A stretch of DNA of 64,000 bases from Ruegeria sp. PrR005 (GCF_010500245.1 NZ_JAAGOX010000002.1:124001-188000), one strand, 5' to 3'. Positions 43,308 through 53,886 are shown, numbered from the stretch's first letter. Numbers and translations are program-made. The notes: generated by a model not told the origin, from the letters alone.

Positions 43308-44699
43308 TTACTTCGCCGTCAGCGCATCGAGGATGCGTGCCCAGGAGCGGATGCCCTTGTGGAAGCTCTGGACGTCGTATTTCTCGTTCGGGGAGTGGAT
43401 TGCGTCGTCTTCGTTGGCGTAGCCCACCAGCATCGAATCGAGGCCCAGGATCGACTTGAAGAAGCCGACCACCGGGATCGAGCCGCCCATGCCGGTGAAC
43501 ACCGCCTCGCGGCCCCATTCGTCGGAGAGCGCGGCGCGAGCGGCCTCCATCTCGGGGCGGGCGATGTTCATCACCGAGGCTTTGGAGCCTTCGAGATCGT
43601 TGTCCCAGATCACCTTAGCGTCGGGGCTGAGGCGGGATTCGACATGTTTGCGGATCGCGATACGCAGCTTGTCGGGGTCCTGATCGCCGACCAGGCGGCA
43701 GGTGATCTTGCAATGGGCCTGGCTGGGGATCACGGTCTTGGATCCGGCGCCGTTATAGCCGCCCCAGAGACCGTTGACCTCGAGCGTCGGGCGCGCCCAT
43801 TGCTGTTCCAGGGTGGAATAGGCCTTTTCCCCGTGTGCCCGCGAATAGCCGACCGAGGTGAGGTAATCCTGTTCGTCAAAGCCGCAGTCCTGCCATTGGC
43901 GCAGCTGGTCGGCGGGGACCTCGTGCACGCCTTCGTAGAAGCCTTCGACCGCGACGCGGCCGGTGTCCTGGTCGTAGAACGAGGTGACGATGCGTGACAG
44001 CTCGCGCAGCGGGTTCAGGCCGGGGCCGCCGTAATGGCCGGAATGCAGGTCGATGCGGGGGCCGACGATGGTGAACTCGTCCTTGAGCATGCCACGCAGC
44101 TGCGCCGCGATCGACGGCACGCCACGTGCCACCATCGAGGTGTCGCAGACCAGCGCGATGTCGGCCTTGAGCTCGTCAGCATGCGCCTTGAGGAAGGGGA
44201 CCAGCGAGGGCGAGCCCGATTCCTCTTCACCTTCGAAGAAGAAGGTGATCCGGCAGGGCAGGGAACCATGCACCGCTTTCCAGGCGCGACAGGCCTCGAC
44301 AAAGGTCATCAACTGGCCCTTGTCATCCGACGAACCCCGGCCGCGGATCACTTTGCCGTTGGCGGTGTCCTCGATCACAGGCTCGAACGGCGGGCTGGTC
44401 CACAGGTTCAGCGGATCGACCGGCTGTACGTCATAATGGCCGTAGAACAGCACATGCGGGGCATCGGCACGGTCGGCCGCGATATGGCCCACCACCATCG
44501 GACGGCCGGGGGTGACACGCTTTTCAGCAGTGATGCCGATGCTGGCCAGATCGGCGACCAGCCAGTCGGCGGCGCGGTCGCATTCAGCCGCATAGGCGGG
44601 ATCGGTGGAGATCGAGGGGATGCGGATCAGCTCCATCAGCCGGTCGATGGCCGTGGGCAGGTCCGCGTCGATGCGGCCCAGAACGTCGTCGAGTGACAT
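43308..44699 (-). CDS. M20-family metallo-dipeptidase
   Basis: 463 residues from ATG 44699, with AAAGGAAA upstream. Zinc-site motifs: HVLFYGHYDVQPVDP, GRGSSDDKGQL and FFEGEEESGSPSLVPFL. The dimerisation domain follows (about 200-315). Cytosolic dipeptidase or aminoacylase type; the substrate is not determined. An open frame extends to 44942 without conservation. Confidence 0.9.
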   Translation of the reverse strand: MSLDDVLGRIDADLPTAIDRLMELIRIPSISTDPAYAAECDRAADWLVADLASIGITAEKRVTPGRPMVVGHIAADRADAPHVLFYGHYDVQPVDPLNLWTSPPFEPVIEDTANGKVIRGRGSSDDKGQLMTFVEACRAWKAVHGSLPCRITFFFEGEEESGSPSLVPFLKAHADELKADIALVCDTSMVARGVPSIAAQLRGMLKDEFTIVGPRIDLHSGHYGGPGLNPLRELSRIVTSFYDQDTGRVAVEGFYEGVHEVPADQLRQWQDCGFDEQDYLTSVGYSRAHGEKAYSTLEQQWARPTLEVNGLWGGYNGAGSKTVIPSQAHCKITCRLVGDQDPDKLRIAIRKHVESRLSPDAKVIWDNDLEGSKASVMNIARPEMEAARAALSDEWGREAVFTGMGGSIPVVGFFKSILGLDSMLVGYANEDDAIHSPNEKYDVQSFHKGIRSWARILDALTAK

Positions 44700-44868
44700 G
44701 GGGTTTCCTTTGCTAGGTCTTTTGCTCGCGCGAGAGCCTAGCAGCGCGCCCGGCACTGTCCAGAGGGCGCGGCGCGACGCGTATCGGAAACACCGGCATC
44801 CACCCCGCGCCGCATTGTGAAGCCGAAGCGGCGCAGGGCGGGTTGTGACAACCCGATTGCGGCGGTAT

Positions 44869-44882
44869 TTGACCCAGATCAA
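44869..44882 (+). promoter_or_regulatory. FNR/FnrL box upstream of hemA
   Basis: TTGA-CCCAGA-TCAA is a perfect FNR half-site palindrome, centred about 137 bp before the hemA start. FnrL control of hemA is known in Rhodobacter. The 312 bp between 44700 and 45011 hold no gene. Confidence 0.7.
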
Positions 44883-45011
44883 GGCTGCGACACCGATGCA
44901 GGATGTAGGCGGTTGAAAAAATGATGTGCCAAAGATATGCATTCAAGACCGTGAATGCGGCGCAGAACCCAGAATTGCCGGCATCGGGCCGGATGACCTA
45001 TGGAGGACCCG

Positions 45012-46235
45012 GTGGACCATATCGCGCAACTCGACGCCGCCATCCAGAAACTGCATGACGAAGGCCGCTACCGGACCTTTATCGATATCGAGCGGGAAAA
45101 GGGCAATTTTCCCCATGCGGTCTGGACCCGCCCCGATGGCAGCAAGCGGCCGATCACGGTATGGTGTGGCAACGATTATCTGGGCATGGGTCAGCACCCG
45201 GTCGTGTTGCAGGCGATGCACGAGGCCATCGACGCCACCGGCGCCGGGTCGGGCGGTACGCGCAACATCTCGGGCACAACGGTCTATCACAAGCGGCTGG
45301 AGGCGGAACTGGCCGACCTGCACGGTAAGGAAGCGGCGCTGCTTTTCACCTCGGCCTATATCGCCAATGACGCGACACTGAGCACCCTGCCCAAGCTGTT
45401 CCCGGGGCTGATCATCTATTCGGATTCGCTCAACCACGCCTCAATGATCGAGGGTGTGCGCCGCAATGGCGGGGCCAAGCGCGTGTTCCGTCACAACGAC
45501 GTGGCGCATCTGCGCGAGCTGCTTGCGGCGGACGATCCGGCGGCGCCCAAGCTGATTGCCTTTGAGTCGGTTTACTCGATGGATGGCGATTTCGGACCCA
45601 TCGAAGAGATCTGCGACCTGGCCGACGAGTTCGGCGCGCTGACCTATATCGACGAGGTGCATGCGGTCGGCATGTACGGGCCGCGTGGCGGCGGCGTGAC
45701 CGAGCGGGACCGGCTGGCGCACCGGATCGACATCATCAACGGCACCCTGGCCAAGGCCTATGGCGTGATGGGCGGATATATCGCCGCGAGCGCAAAAATG
45801 TGCGATGCGATCAGGTCTTATGCGCCGGGCTTCATCTTTACCACCTCGCTGCCGCCGGCGGTTGCGGCGGGGGCGGCGGCCTCGGTCGCACATCTGAAGG
45901 TAGCGCAGGAGCTGCGCGACCAGCACCAGACCCAGGCAAGGATCCTGAAGCTGCGGCTCAAGGGGCTGGGCCTGCCGCTGATCGACCATGGCAGTCATAT
46001 CGTGCCGGTGATCGTCGGCAATCCGGTGCATACCAAGAAGCTGAGCGACATGTTGCTGGAGGATTTCGGCATCTATGTGCAGCCCATCAACTTTCCCACC
46101 GTGCCGCGCGGCACCGAGCGGTTGCGCTTCACGCCCTCGCCGGTGCACGGGCCGGACGAGATGGACAAGCTGGTGCATGCGATGGACGCGCTCTGGGCGC
46201 ATTGTGCGCTGAATCGTGCCGAATTGGCGGGCTGA
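45012..46235 (+). CDS. hemA: 5-aminolevulinate synthase
   Basis: 407 residues from GTG 45012. GGAGG (45002-45006) lies 5 nt before it. An in-frame ATG at 45000 overlaps that site and is less likely. With this start the PLP lysine is K248 (TLAKAYG), the number used for the Rhodobacter capsulatus enzyme. Other motifs: [37 protein letters not shown] enzyme joining glycine and succinyl-CoA, the first step of haem synthesis. Confidence 0.95.
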   Translation: MDHIAQLDAAIQKLHDEGRYRTFIDIEREKGNFPHAVWTRPDGSKRPITVWCGNDYLGMGQHPVVLQAMHEAIDATGAGSGGTRNISGTTVYHKRLEAELADLHGKEAALLFTSAYIANDATLSTLPKLFPGLIIYSDSLNHASMIEGVRRNGGAKRVFRHNDVAHLRELLAADDPAAPKLIAFESVYSMDGDFGPIEEICDLADEFGALTYIDEVHAVGMYGPRGGGVTERDRLAHRIDIINGTLAKAYGVMGGYIAASAKMCDAIRSYAPGFIFTTSLPPAVAAGAAASVAHLKVAQELRDQHQTQARILKLRLKGLGLPLIDHGSHIVPVIVGNPVHTKKLSDMLLEDFGIYVQPINFPTVPRGTERLRFTPSPVHGPDEMDKLVHAMDALWAHCALNRAELAG

Positions 46236-46299
46236 CCTCACGCTTCGGTGTCCAATTCCTTTGCCTCGTGTTACGGTTGAGGTAACAACAGGCGCGAGC

Positions 46300-46345
46300 G
46301 AATCGTTGCGGGAACGATTCCGGCGCTGCCGATAACACTCGGCAG
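46300..46345. repeat. Two hairpins between hemA and rodZ
   Basis: GAATCGTT-GCGGG-AACGATTC (46300-46320) and CTGCCGA-TAACAC-TCGGCAG (46326-46345) are perfect stems. They sit between the hemA stop and the rodZ start; neither has a T-run. They may separate the transcripts. Confidence 0.45.
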
Positions 46346-46364
46346 ATACGATGGGGCGACAGGC

Positions 46365-47570
46365 ATGATCGGGCGCAGGTTTCAGCGCAAGTCGGAAGAA
46401 GCACAGGTTGAAAAACCTAAAGGCTTTGACGACTTCGAGTTGCGGCTTGGCGATACCATGCGGGGCGAGCGCGCCACTTTGGGCAAGTCGCTGCTGGACG
46501 TGCAGCGCGAACTGCGCATCAAGGCCAATTACATTGCCGCGATAGAGAATTGCGACCCCTCGGCCTTTGACACGCCGGGGTTCATCGCCGGATATGTCCG
46601 CTCGTACGCGCGCTATCTCGGCATGGATGCCGAGGAATGTTTCGCCAAGTTTTGTGCCGAAAGCGGTTTTGAAGTGGCGCATGGCATGTCGGCGCAGGCG
46701 TCGAGCGTCAAGAGGACGTCGGTGGCCGCCGCGCCGCGCCGCGCCGTTTCCAATGACCCCTTCATCACGCCGAACACACCCTTTGCCCCTGGCCGGGAAT
46801 CGATGCTGTCGCAGATCGAGCCGCGTGCGATCGGGTCGGTTCTGGTGCTGGTCGCGCTGATCGGCGCCATCGGCTATGGCGGGTGGTCGGTTCTGAAGGA
46901 AGTGCAACAGGTTCAGGTGGCACCGGTCGATCAGGCGCCGCTGGTGCTGACGGATCTCGACCCGCTGAAGAGTGCCGGGCGCGAGGACGAAACACTGAGT
47001 GGCCCGACGGTGGAGGCCCTGGACCGGCTCTATCGGCCGCAGGCCCTGGATGTGCCGGTGCTGGTGGCGCGGGATGCGCCGATCGCATCGCTGGATCCAA
47101 ACTCGGTCGGCCTGTTCGTGACGCCGCAATTGCCCGAGATCCAGCTGAGCGCGACTCAGCGTGCGGTAGATGCATTGTTGCCGCAGGTGGTCGAGGAGCT
47201 GGAACCGACCCTGAAGATCGTCGCCGTCAGCCCGGCCTGGATGCGGGTCACCGCCGCAGATGGCAGCGTGATTTTCGAAGGCACCCTGGGCACGGTCGAG
47301 CAGGGCAGCACGTATGAAATCCCGCTGACCGAGGAGCCGCCGACCCTGCGTGTTGGCGAATCGGGCGCGGTTTACTTTGCCATGAACGGCGAACATTATG
47401 GTCCGGTAGGCGCGCGGGGCACCGTCACCAAGAATGTCCAGCTGTCGATGGATGCCGTCGGCGAGCGGTTCGAGGTTGCCGACCTGGAGGCTGAGCAGAA
47501 CTTTGCGCTGCGTCAGCTTTTGGTGGCCGAGGCGCAGAACGCACAGCCGCAACAGGTCGCAAACGACTGA
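46365..47570 (+). CDS. rodZ: RodZ-like helix-turn-helix membrane protein
   Basis: 401 residues. Cytoplasmic HTH_25 domain ([34 protein letters not shown], about 28-95). One membrane helix lies near 154-177. The periplasmic C-terminus is DUF4115-like ([19 protein letters not shown]). It links the MreB cytoskeleton to the wall. The arrangement next to ispG is the same as in enterobacteria, which supports the assignment. Confidence 0.85.
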   Translation: MIGRRFQRKSEEAQVEKPKGFDDFELRLGDTMRGERATLGKSLLDVQRELRIKANYIAAIENCDPSAFDTPGFIAGYVRSYARYLGMDAEECFAKFCAESGFEVAHGMSAQASSVKRTSVAAAPRRAVSNDPFITPNTPFAPGRESMLSQIEPRAIGSVLVLVALIGAIGYGGWSVLKEVQQVQVAPVDQAPLVLTDLDPLKSAGREDETLSGPTVEALDRLYRPQALDVPVLVARDAPIASLDPNSVGLFVTPQLPEIQLSATQRAVDALLPQVVEELEPTLKIVAVSPAWMRVTAADGSVIFEGTLGTVEQGSTYEIPLTEEPPTLRVGESGAVYFAMNGEHYGPVGARGTVTKNVQLSMDAVGERFEVADLEAEQNFALRQLLVAEAQNAQPQQVAND

Positions 47571-47641
47571 TCCGCCATTGCCGCCGCTGGCGCAGGGGCC
47601 TATCTAGGGGCCAACGCGTCCAGATGCAGAAGGCTGGCCCC

Positions 47642-48769
47642 ATGTCCCACAATCCCGTGCGCCCCTGGCGCAATGTCTATCGCCGCAAATCGCGCCAGAT
47701 CATGGTGGGCAACGTGCCTGTGGGCGGCGATGCGCCGATCTCGGTCCAGACCATGACCAACACGCTGACCACCGATGTGGCCGCCACCGTGGCCCAGGTG
47801 CAGGCAGCGGCCGAGGCGGGGGCGGATATCGTGCGGGTCTCGGTTCCAGACGAGGCCAGCGCGCGGGCCCTGCGCGAGATCGTGCGCGAAAGCCCGGTGC
47901 CGATCGTGGCGGATATCCATTTCCACTATCGCCGGGGGATCGAGGCGGCTGAGGCGGGCGCGGCCTGTCTGCGCATCAACCCCGGCAATATCGGCAGCCC
48001 GGACCGGGTGCGCGAGGTGATCAAGGCCGCGCGCGATCACGGCTGTTCCATTCGGATCGGGGTGAATGCCGGAAGCCTGGAAAAGCACCTGCTGGAGAAA
48101 TACGGCGAGCCGTGCCCCGAGGCGATGGTGGAAAGCGGGTTGGAACATATCCGTATCCTGCAAGACAACGATTTCCACGAGTACAAGATCAGCGTGAAGG
48201 CCAGCGACGTGTTCCTGTCGGCCGCCGCTTATCAGGGCATTGCCGAGGCCACCGACGCCCCCATTCACCTCGGCATCACCGAGGCGGGCGGGCTGGTCAG
48301 CGGCACCATCAAATCGGCCATCGGTTTGGGGAACCTGCTGTGGATGGGGATCGGCGACACGATCCGCGTCAGCCTGAGCGCCGATCCGGTCGAAGAGGTG
48401 AAGGTCGGCTACGAGATCCTCAAGTCGCTGGGGCTGCGCCATCGCGGCGTCAACATCATCTCGTGCCCCAGTTGCGCGCGGCAGGGGTTTGATGTGATCC
48501 GGACGGTCGAGGCGCTGGAAAAGCGGCTGGAGCACATCAAGACACCGATGAGCCTCAGCATCATCGGTTGCGTGGTGAACGGGCCAGGCGAGGCGCTGAT
48601 GACCGATGTGGGATTCACCGGCGGCGGCGCCGGATCGGGCATGGTGTACCTGGCGGGCAAGGCCAGCCACAAGATGTCGAACGAGCGCATGATCGACCAT
48701 ATCGTCGAGGAGGTCGAGAAAAAGGCCGCGGCGCTTGAGGCCGCCTCCGCCGCCGAGGCGGCTGAGTAA
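47642..48769 (+). CDS. ispG: 4-hydroxy-3-methylbut-2-en-1-yl diphosphate synthase
   Basis: 375 residues from ATG 47642; ATG 47624 is also in frame. 4Fe-4S enzyme of the non-mevalonate isoprenoid pathway. Iron-sulfur ligands are in [10 protein letters not shown] and [15 protein letters not shown]-barrel segments: [36 protein letters not shown]-terminus is Ala/Glu-rich. Confidence 0.95.
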   Translation: MSHNPVRPWRNVYRRKSRQIMVGNVPVGGDAPISVQTMTNTLTTDVAATVAQVQAAAEAGADIVRVSVPDEASARALREIVRESPVPIVADIHFHYRRGIEAAEAGAACLRINPGNIGSPDRVREVIKAARDHGCSIRIGVNAGSLEKHLLEKYGEPCPEAMVESGLEHIRILQDNDFHEYKISVKASDVFLSAAAYQGIAEATDAPIHLGITEAGGLVSGTIKSAIGLGNLLWMGIGDTIRVSLSADPVEEVKVGYEILKSLGLRHRGVNIISCPSCARQGFDVIRTVEALEKRLEHIKTPMSLSIIGCVVNGPGEALMTDVGFTGGGAGSGMVYLAGKASHKMSNERMIDHIVEEVEKKAAALEAASAAEAAE

Positions 48770-48774
48770 CGCGA

Positions 48775-48815
48775 CGCACCGGCCAGGGCGCCCGTGGGCG
48801 CGATCAGCCGGTGCG
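48775..48815 (+). terminator. Branched hairpin after ispG
   Basis: CGCACCGGC (48775-48783) pairs with GCCGGTGCG (48807-48815). Inside, GCGCCC-GT-GGGCGC forms a second stem. Six bases after the ispG stop. No T-run. Confidence 0.5.
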
Positions 48816-49064
48816 GGACAAGGGTTGGCGCAAGCCGCAGCGCGCCTGTACCAGGTCGCGTGTCAGATGGGCGATCCGTGCGTCCTTCATCGCCAGTTCG
48901 ATATCCATGCTTTCCATCGACCGGCGCAATTCCTGAATGCGCGTGGTTTGCTGGTCGAGGTGATGCAGCGACCCGCGCAGTTTGCGCGCAGTCATGTACC
49001 AGAGCAGAAAGAATCCTGCGGCGGGCGCGAGGCCCGCAAGGGGGGCAAGAGATGTCGGTTCCAT
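48804..49064 (-). CDS. Small membrane-anchored coiled-coil protein
   Basis: 86 residues. Hydrophobic N-terminus (LAPLAGLAPAAGFFLLWYM), then a coiled coil (LHHLDQQTTRIQELRRSMESMDIELAMKDARIAHL). No family recognised. The start region lacks a good ribosome site. Confidence 0.5.
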   Translation of the reverse strand: MEPTSLAPLAGLAPAAGFFLLWYMTARKLRGSLHHLDQQTTRIQELRRSMESMDIELAMKDARIAHLTRDLVQARCGLRQPLSRTG

Positions 49065-49172
49065 GCCCTCAGAGATACAGCGAAAATGGTTAACAACTCG
49101 GTGACGAAGGTCACCGAAAGCAAGGTCATTTCGCGGCGGAAATGGGGCGCGGGATGCGCGCCCCCTTTGAGG

Positions 49173-49931
49173 TCAGCTGCGCTCGTCGCGCAGGGCGTCC
49201 ACGACCTGTTGCATCTGGTCGGCGGGCAGGAAGCCGCGCAGCATCTCGGTTTCGAGAACGAAGGAGGGCGTGCCGGAAATGTTGAGCCGCTGCGCCAGCG
49301 CGCGGGTCTCGGCAATGCGGCGGGTGACCTCTGCGCTGTTCATCTCGGCCTTGATGGCCTCGACATCCAGAGACAGACCCTCGCCAATGCGTGCCAGTGT
49401 CACATCGGTAATGTCGCCGGTGAATTCCATCAGGGCATCGTGGATCTGGCCATAGGCTTCGTCGCCCGCGACGATCAGGGTGGCGATGGCAAAGCGCGAG
49501 GCCAGCACGGATGCATCGCCCAGGATCGGGAATTCCTTGACGATAAAGCGGATGTTGCCGTCGTCCTGCAACAGTTTTGCAACCTCGGGCACGGCGCGGC
49601 GACAATAGCCACAGCGGTAATCCATGAACTCGACCAGAGTGATGTCCCCCTCGGGGTTGCCGCCGACCCATGAGTAACCGTCATTGAAGATCTCGGCAGA
49701 GTTGACCGCCACCAGTTGCGCATCCTGCTGCGCCTCGGCCTGAGCCTGGCGCTGTTCTAGGATGTTGACCGCCTCGATGATCACCTCGGGGTTTTCCAGC
49801 AGGTATTCGCGGACCTGGGCGCCGAAAGCAGCGCGCTCTTCGGGCGACATGGCGCTGAGGTCCAGCGCCTGGGAGGGGCCGGCAAGAAGCGTGGTGGCAA
49901 GCGCCGTTGTGGCGAGGGTGCGAAACATCAT
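49173..49931 (-). CDS. DsbA-family thiol-disulfide protein (ScsC-like)
   Basis: 252 residues with signal peptide (FRTLATTALATTLLAGPSQA). A helical N-terminal region (25-75) precedes the thioredoxin fold. Active site C107-G-Y-C110 in FMDYRCGYCRRAVPEV, cis-Pro in ISGTPSFV. Periplasmic disulfide oxidase or isomerase; the helical region suggests the oligomeric ScsC type. Start overlaps the upstream M48 stop (ATGA). Confidence 0.9.
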   Translation of the reverse strand: MMFRTLATTALATTLLAGPSQALDLSAMSPEERAAFGAQVREYLLENPEVIIEAVNILEQRQAQAEAQQDAQLVAVNSAEIFNDGYSWVGGNPEGDITLVEFMDYRCGYCRRAVPEVAKLLQDDGNIRFIVKEFPILGDASVLASRFAIATLIVAGDEAYGQIHDALMEFTGDITDVTLARIGEGLSLDVEAIKAEMNSAEVTRRIAETRALAQRLNISGTPSFVLETEMLRGFLPADQMQQVVDALRDERS

Positions 49932-51277
49932 CTTTTCCTTTTTACAGATCGTTCCGAGGCCAGCAGGACATCCTGTGCGCGCTGCCAGCCGGGCGAGCCG
50001 GTGGGCAGCGCGCCGACGGCCCGCTTGGCGTGAATAAGTGCGTCTTCGGGGCGGCCCTGAAGCGCGTAGCGTTCGGCGGTTACGACCGAGGCCATACCAT
50101 CGTTGCCGAGCTTGGAATAGGCCACCGCCAGATCGCGCAACATGCGGATATCGCGATAGTCGCGGGCCCGGGCGCGCTCCAGCGCGTCAAGCGCCACCTT
50201 GTTCTGTCCGGCGCTGAGCAATGCCCGGCCGTAGCCGGCCAGAATCAGCGCATTGTTGGGCGCAAGGTCTACGGCCTGTTCATAGGTGGCAACAGCGGCC
50301 TGTGTCTGCCGGTGCTCCATCAGGATCTGGCCCTTGAGTTCGACGTAATAGGCATCGTCGGGCCGTTCGGCGATGGCGGCGTCAATCGCGCTGCGGGCGC
50401 GGGCCAGGTTGCGGTCACGGTGCCAGGCGATAGCCTCGCGCATCATGCGGATGTCGCGGTGCTGTTCTTCGGCGGCGCGGCCAAGGGTCCATTTCGAGCT
50501 GCGCGAAAAGGCAGAGATCTTGCCGCGCACGCGGGCGAACCAGTATTCCGCATTGGGATTGACAGGGGCCGTGTTGCCATAGCTTTCAAGAAAGGCCTCG
50601 GCGTTGCGGATGCGGTCGCGGGTCAGCGGGTGGGACTGCATATAGGGATCCTGCCGCTCGACGCTCAGCAGCTCTTGACCGGCAAAGGTGCGGTGCAGGT
50701 CGACCAGCCCCTGAAGCGGGATGTCGGACCAGCGCATATAGCTGGCGGCGGAGTTGTCGGCGGCCGATTCCTCGGCCCGCGTATGTTTCAGAAATCCGCG
50801 CAGGGCGGAGGTTTGGGTACCGGCGGCAATCCCCGCCGCGGCATCGCCGCTCCCGGCGGCGGCGGCCAGCAGCGACAGGGCAAAGCCCAGTTTGGACAGG
50901 GTTTGCGCGTTTTCCAGATTGCCGATGCGGCGGGCGATATGGCCGTTGGCGATATGCGCGGCCTCATGCGCGATGACGGCCTGCAACACGTCGGCGCGCT
51001 GGACCTTTTCGATCAGGCCCGAGTGGATGAAGATCGCGTTTTGGTCGAACACGAAGGCGTTGAGCGAACTGTCATCGACAACCAGGAGCTTGACCCGGCG
51101 GGGGTTCAGCCCGGCCGCGCGCAGGATGGGAAAGGCAAGCTCCTCGAGCCCGTTTTCGATATCGGGGTCGCGCAGCAGGGTGATGGCCGAGGCGGAACTG
51201 GCCGCGAACAGACAGATCGCGGACAGCAGAACAAGGGCCGGGATTGACGCCAGCCGGAATACGCGTTCAAAAGCCAT
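49928..51277 (-). CDS. M48 metalloprotease with TPR region (BepA-like)
   Basis: 449 residues from ATG 51277. Signal segment near 8-31, then the zinc site H104-E-A-A-H108 with a third ligand around E169/E170. TPR repeats from about 270 (ARARSAIDAAIAERPDDAYYVELKGQI). Family role: outer-membrane or LPS-assembly quality control. Divergent from the aminotransferase gene. Translationally coupled to the DsbA-like gene, which fits a periplasmic folding unit. Confidence 0.9.
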   Translation of the reverse strand: MAFERVFRLASIPALVLLSAICLFAASSASAITLLRDPDIENGLEELAFPILRAAGLNPRRVKLLVVDDSSLNAFVFDQNAIFIHSGLIEKVQRADVLQAVIAHEAAHIANGHIARRIGNLENAQTLSKLGFALSLLAAAAGSGDAAAGIAAGTQTSALRGFLKHTRAEESAADNSAASYMRWSDIPLQGLVDLHRTFAGQELLSVERQDPYMQSHPLTRDRIRNAEAFLESYGNTAPVNPNAEYWFARVRGKISAFSRSSKWTLGRAAEEQHRDIRMMREAIAWHRDRNLARARSAIDAAIAERPDDAYYVELKGQILMEHRQTQAAVATYEQAVDLAPNNALILAGYGRALLSAGQNKVALDALERARARDYRDIRMLRDLAVAYSKLGNDGMASVVTAERYALQGRPEDALIHAKRAVGALPTGSPGWQRAQDVLLASERSVKRKR

Positions 51278-51299
51278 GGCCGCACCATGGGAGAACGTC

Positions 51300-52454
51300 G
51301 TGAGAAACTCAAGCCGATCCGCTGTCGATCCCTTCATTGTGATGGATGTCATGGAGGCCGCCCGCAAGGCCGAGGAGGCCGGTCGCCGGATCATCCATAT
51401 GGAGGTTGGCCAACCCGGTACGGGCGCGCCCAAGGGTGCGATGGAAGTCCTTGAAAAGTCTCTGAAAACGGAAGCTTTGGGGTATACCGTTTCGCTTGGA
51501 ATTCCAGCGCTACGGCGCCGCATCGCGCAGCTTTACGGTGACTGGTACGGGGTCGATCTGAACCCCGAGCGGGTGGTGGTGACGCCGGGGTCCTCCGGCG
51601 GATTTTTGCTTGCCTTTACCGCGCTCTTCGACAGCGGCGACCGGATCGGGATCGGGGCGCCGGGCTATCCCTCGTACCGGCAGATCCTGCGGGCGCTTGG
51701 GCTGGTTCCGGTAGACCTGCCGACAGCACTGGAAAACCGGCTGCAACCGGTGCCCGCCGACTTTGCGGGCATGGATCTGGCCGGGTTGCTGGTCGCCTCG
51801 CCTGCAAATCCCAGCGGTACGATGCTGGACCGTGCGGCCATGGGCGCGCTGATCGACGCGGCGCAGGCACAGGGCGCGAGTTTCATCAGCGACGAGATCT
51901 ATCATGGCCTGGAATACGAGGCCAAGGCGGTGACGGCGCTGGAACTGACCGATGAATGTTATGTGATCAATTCGTTTTCGAAATACTTCTCGATGACCGG
52001 CTGGCGCGTGGGCTGGATGGTGGTGCCCGAGGATCAGGTGCGCGTGGTCGAACGCATCGCGCAGAACATGTTCATCTGCGCCCCGCATGCCAGCCAGGTC
52101 GCGGCCCTTGCGGCGATGGAGTGTGAGGCGGAATTGCAAGCGAATCTGGAGGTTTACAAGACAAACCGAAAGCTGATGCTTGAGGGGCTGCCAAAGGCCG
52201 GGTTTACCCGGATCGCGCCGCCCGATGGGGCGTTCTATGTCTATGCCGATGTCTCGGACCTGACCGATGACAGCCGTGCCTTTGCCGCCGAGATTCTGGA
52301 CAAGGCAGGCGTTGCGGTGACGCCGGGCCTCGATTTCGACCCTGTGCGGGGGGGCGGCACGCTCAGGTTCTCTTATGCGCGGGCCACGGCGGATATCGAG
52401 GAAGGGCTGGCGCGGCTGGCGCAGTTCATGGCAGCGCGGGCACCGGCCGATTAG
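51300..52454 (+). CDS. Class I/II pyridoxal-phosphate aminotransferase
   Basis: 384 residues from GTG 51300, 6 nt after GGGAG (51289-51293). PLP lysine K228 in INSFSKYFSMTGWRVGW. N-terminal HMEVGQPGTGAPKGA and the VASPANPSGT loop are typical aspartate/aromatic aminotransferase features. The substrate is not certain. Confidence 0.9.
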   Translation: MRNSSRSAVDPFIVMDVMEAARKAEEAGRRIIHMEVGQPGTGAPKGAMEVLEKSLKTEALGYTVSLGIPALRRRIAQLYGDWYGVDLNPERVVVTPGSSGGFLLAFTALFDSGDRIGIGAPGYPSYRQILRALGLVPVDLPTALENRLQPVPADFAGMDLAGLLVASPANPSGTMLDRAAMGALIDAAQAQGASFISDEIYHGLEYEAKAVTALELTDECYVINSFSKYFSMTGWRVGWMVVPEDQVRVVERIAQNMFICAPHASQVAALAAMECEAELQANLEVYKTNRKLMLEGLPKAGFTRIAPPDGAFYVYADVSDLTDDSRAFAAEILDKAGVAVTPGLDFDPVRGGGTLRFSYARATADIEEGLARLAQFMAARAPAD

Positions 52455-52514
52455 GCGTTTGCAGCGCCGGGATAGGCGGCTATTGTCAGCACCATCTCCG
52501 CAAAGACCGGGAAC

Positions 52515-53735
52515 ATGAGCAGGATCATCATTCTCATAATGGCGTTTTGGACGCTGGCGGTTCCGTCGCTGGCCCAGGATTTCAGCGGTCTGGCCCGGAT
52601 TCGCCCCGAGGAGAGCCGTATTGCAGAGACGTCCCGGGGCGGGCTGCGTCTGGACCTGGCGTTGAGCCAGGGGGTGCCGTTCCGCTTGTTCACGCTGGAT
52701 GAACCCCGGCGCCTGGTGCTGGATTTTCAGGAGGTCGACTGGACCGGTCTGAGCGCCGAGGTTCTTCTGGTCGAAGACCGGGTGGTCTCGGCGCAGTTCG
52801 GAACCTATGTGCCGGGATGGTCGCGGATGGTGCTGGAACTGGCGCGGCCGTATTCCGTGGCCGAGGCGGCGATGAGCGTCGATGCGGTGACAGGTGGGGC
52901 GCGGCTGGGGGTTGTTCTGAAACCCGTGGACGAGGCCACCTATGCGGCCAGTGCCGGCGCGCCATATGATCCGCGCTGGGATCTGCCGGTGCCGGAGCAA
53001 TTGCCGGCCTTGCCTGAACGCGGACCGGATGCGCCGGTGCGGGTGGTGCTGGATCCCGGACATGGTGGTATCGACCCGGGCGCCGAGGTGGAGGGCGTCG
53101 TCGAGAAGGAGCTGATGCTGCGCTTTGCCCGCGAGGTGCAGGACCTTTTACTGCGGACGGGCGGGTTCGAAGTGGTCCTGACCCGGGATGCGGATGTATT
53201 CGTATCGCTGGAGCGGCGCATCGCGTTGGCGCACGAGGCCGGGGCGGATGTGTTCATCTCGCTGCATGCCGATTCGCTGAGCGAGGGGCTGGCGCATGGC
53301 GCGACCGTGCATGTTCTGGCCGAAGAGGCATCGGATATTGCCTCGGCCAAGCTGGCCGAACGGCATGACCGGGACGATCTTTTGGCAGGTGTCGATCTGA
53401 GCGACGCCGACGACCGGGTGACGGATGTCTTGCTCGATCTCGCCCGGCAGGAGACCCGGCCGCGCACCGAGGCGCTGGCCCGGGCGCTGGTCGATGGCAT
53501 GACCCAGCAGGGCGGACCGATGAACCGCCGACCGCTGCGCGGGGCGTCCTTTTCCGTGCTGAAAGCGGCCGATATCCCCTCGGTCCTGGTTGAAATCGGA
53601 TTTCTGTCGAGCCCGCGAGACCTCAAGAACTTGCAGGATCCGGAATGGCGTGCCGCCATGGCGGCCGGTATCCGCAACGGTTTGGTCAACTGGCGCAAGA
53701 TGGATATTGAGAACCGCGCATTGGTGCGGCAGTAA
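52515..53735 (+). CDS. amiC: N-acetylmuramoyl-L-alanine amidase with AMIN domain
   Basis: 406 residues. Signal peptide (IIILIMAFWTLAVPSLAQD). AMIN domain about 25-135, Amidase_3 domain about 170-395 with zinc residues in VVLDPGHGGIDPGAEVEG, ADVFISLHADS and PSVLVEIGFLSS. It cuts peptide from peptidoglycan during division. Precedes mrcA and prfB, an arrangement common in alphaproteobacteria. Confidence 0.92.
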   Translation: MSRIIILIMAFWTLAVPSLAQDFSGLARIRPEESRIAETSRGGLRLDLALSQGVPFRLFTLDEPRRLVLDFQEVDWTGLSAEVLLVEDRVVSAQFGTYVPGWSRMVLELARPYSVAEAAMSVDAVTGGARLGVVLKPVDEATYAASAGAPYDPRWDLPVPEQLPALPERGPDAPVRVVLDPGHGGIDPGAEVEGVVEKELMLRFAREVQDLLLRTGGFEVVLTRDADVFVSLERRIALAHEAGADVFISLHADSLSEGLAHGATVHVLAEEASDIASAKLAERHDRDDLLAGVDLSDADDRVTDVLLDLARQETRPRTEALARALVDGMTQQGGPMNRRPLRGASFSVLKAADIPSVLVEIGFLSSPRDLKNLQDPEWRAAMAAGIRNGLVNWRKMDIENRALVRQ

Positions 53736-53886
53736 TATTTGTCGCCTGTGGGCGCGCGCGTGCGAATTGCCGATCCGTGGGATCGGGCCTACGTCACGTC
53801 CTGTTTTGGCTGAATTCTGCTCTCCGGTTTTGACCCTTGCCGCGCGGGTGCTTATATAGGCGTCACCGCACTACAAGGGCAGCCAC

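Noticed and set aside
45441-47552. 703-codon minus-strand frame opposite hemA and rodZ
   Set aside because: Shadow frame over two well-supported genes.
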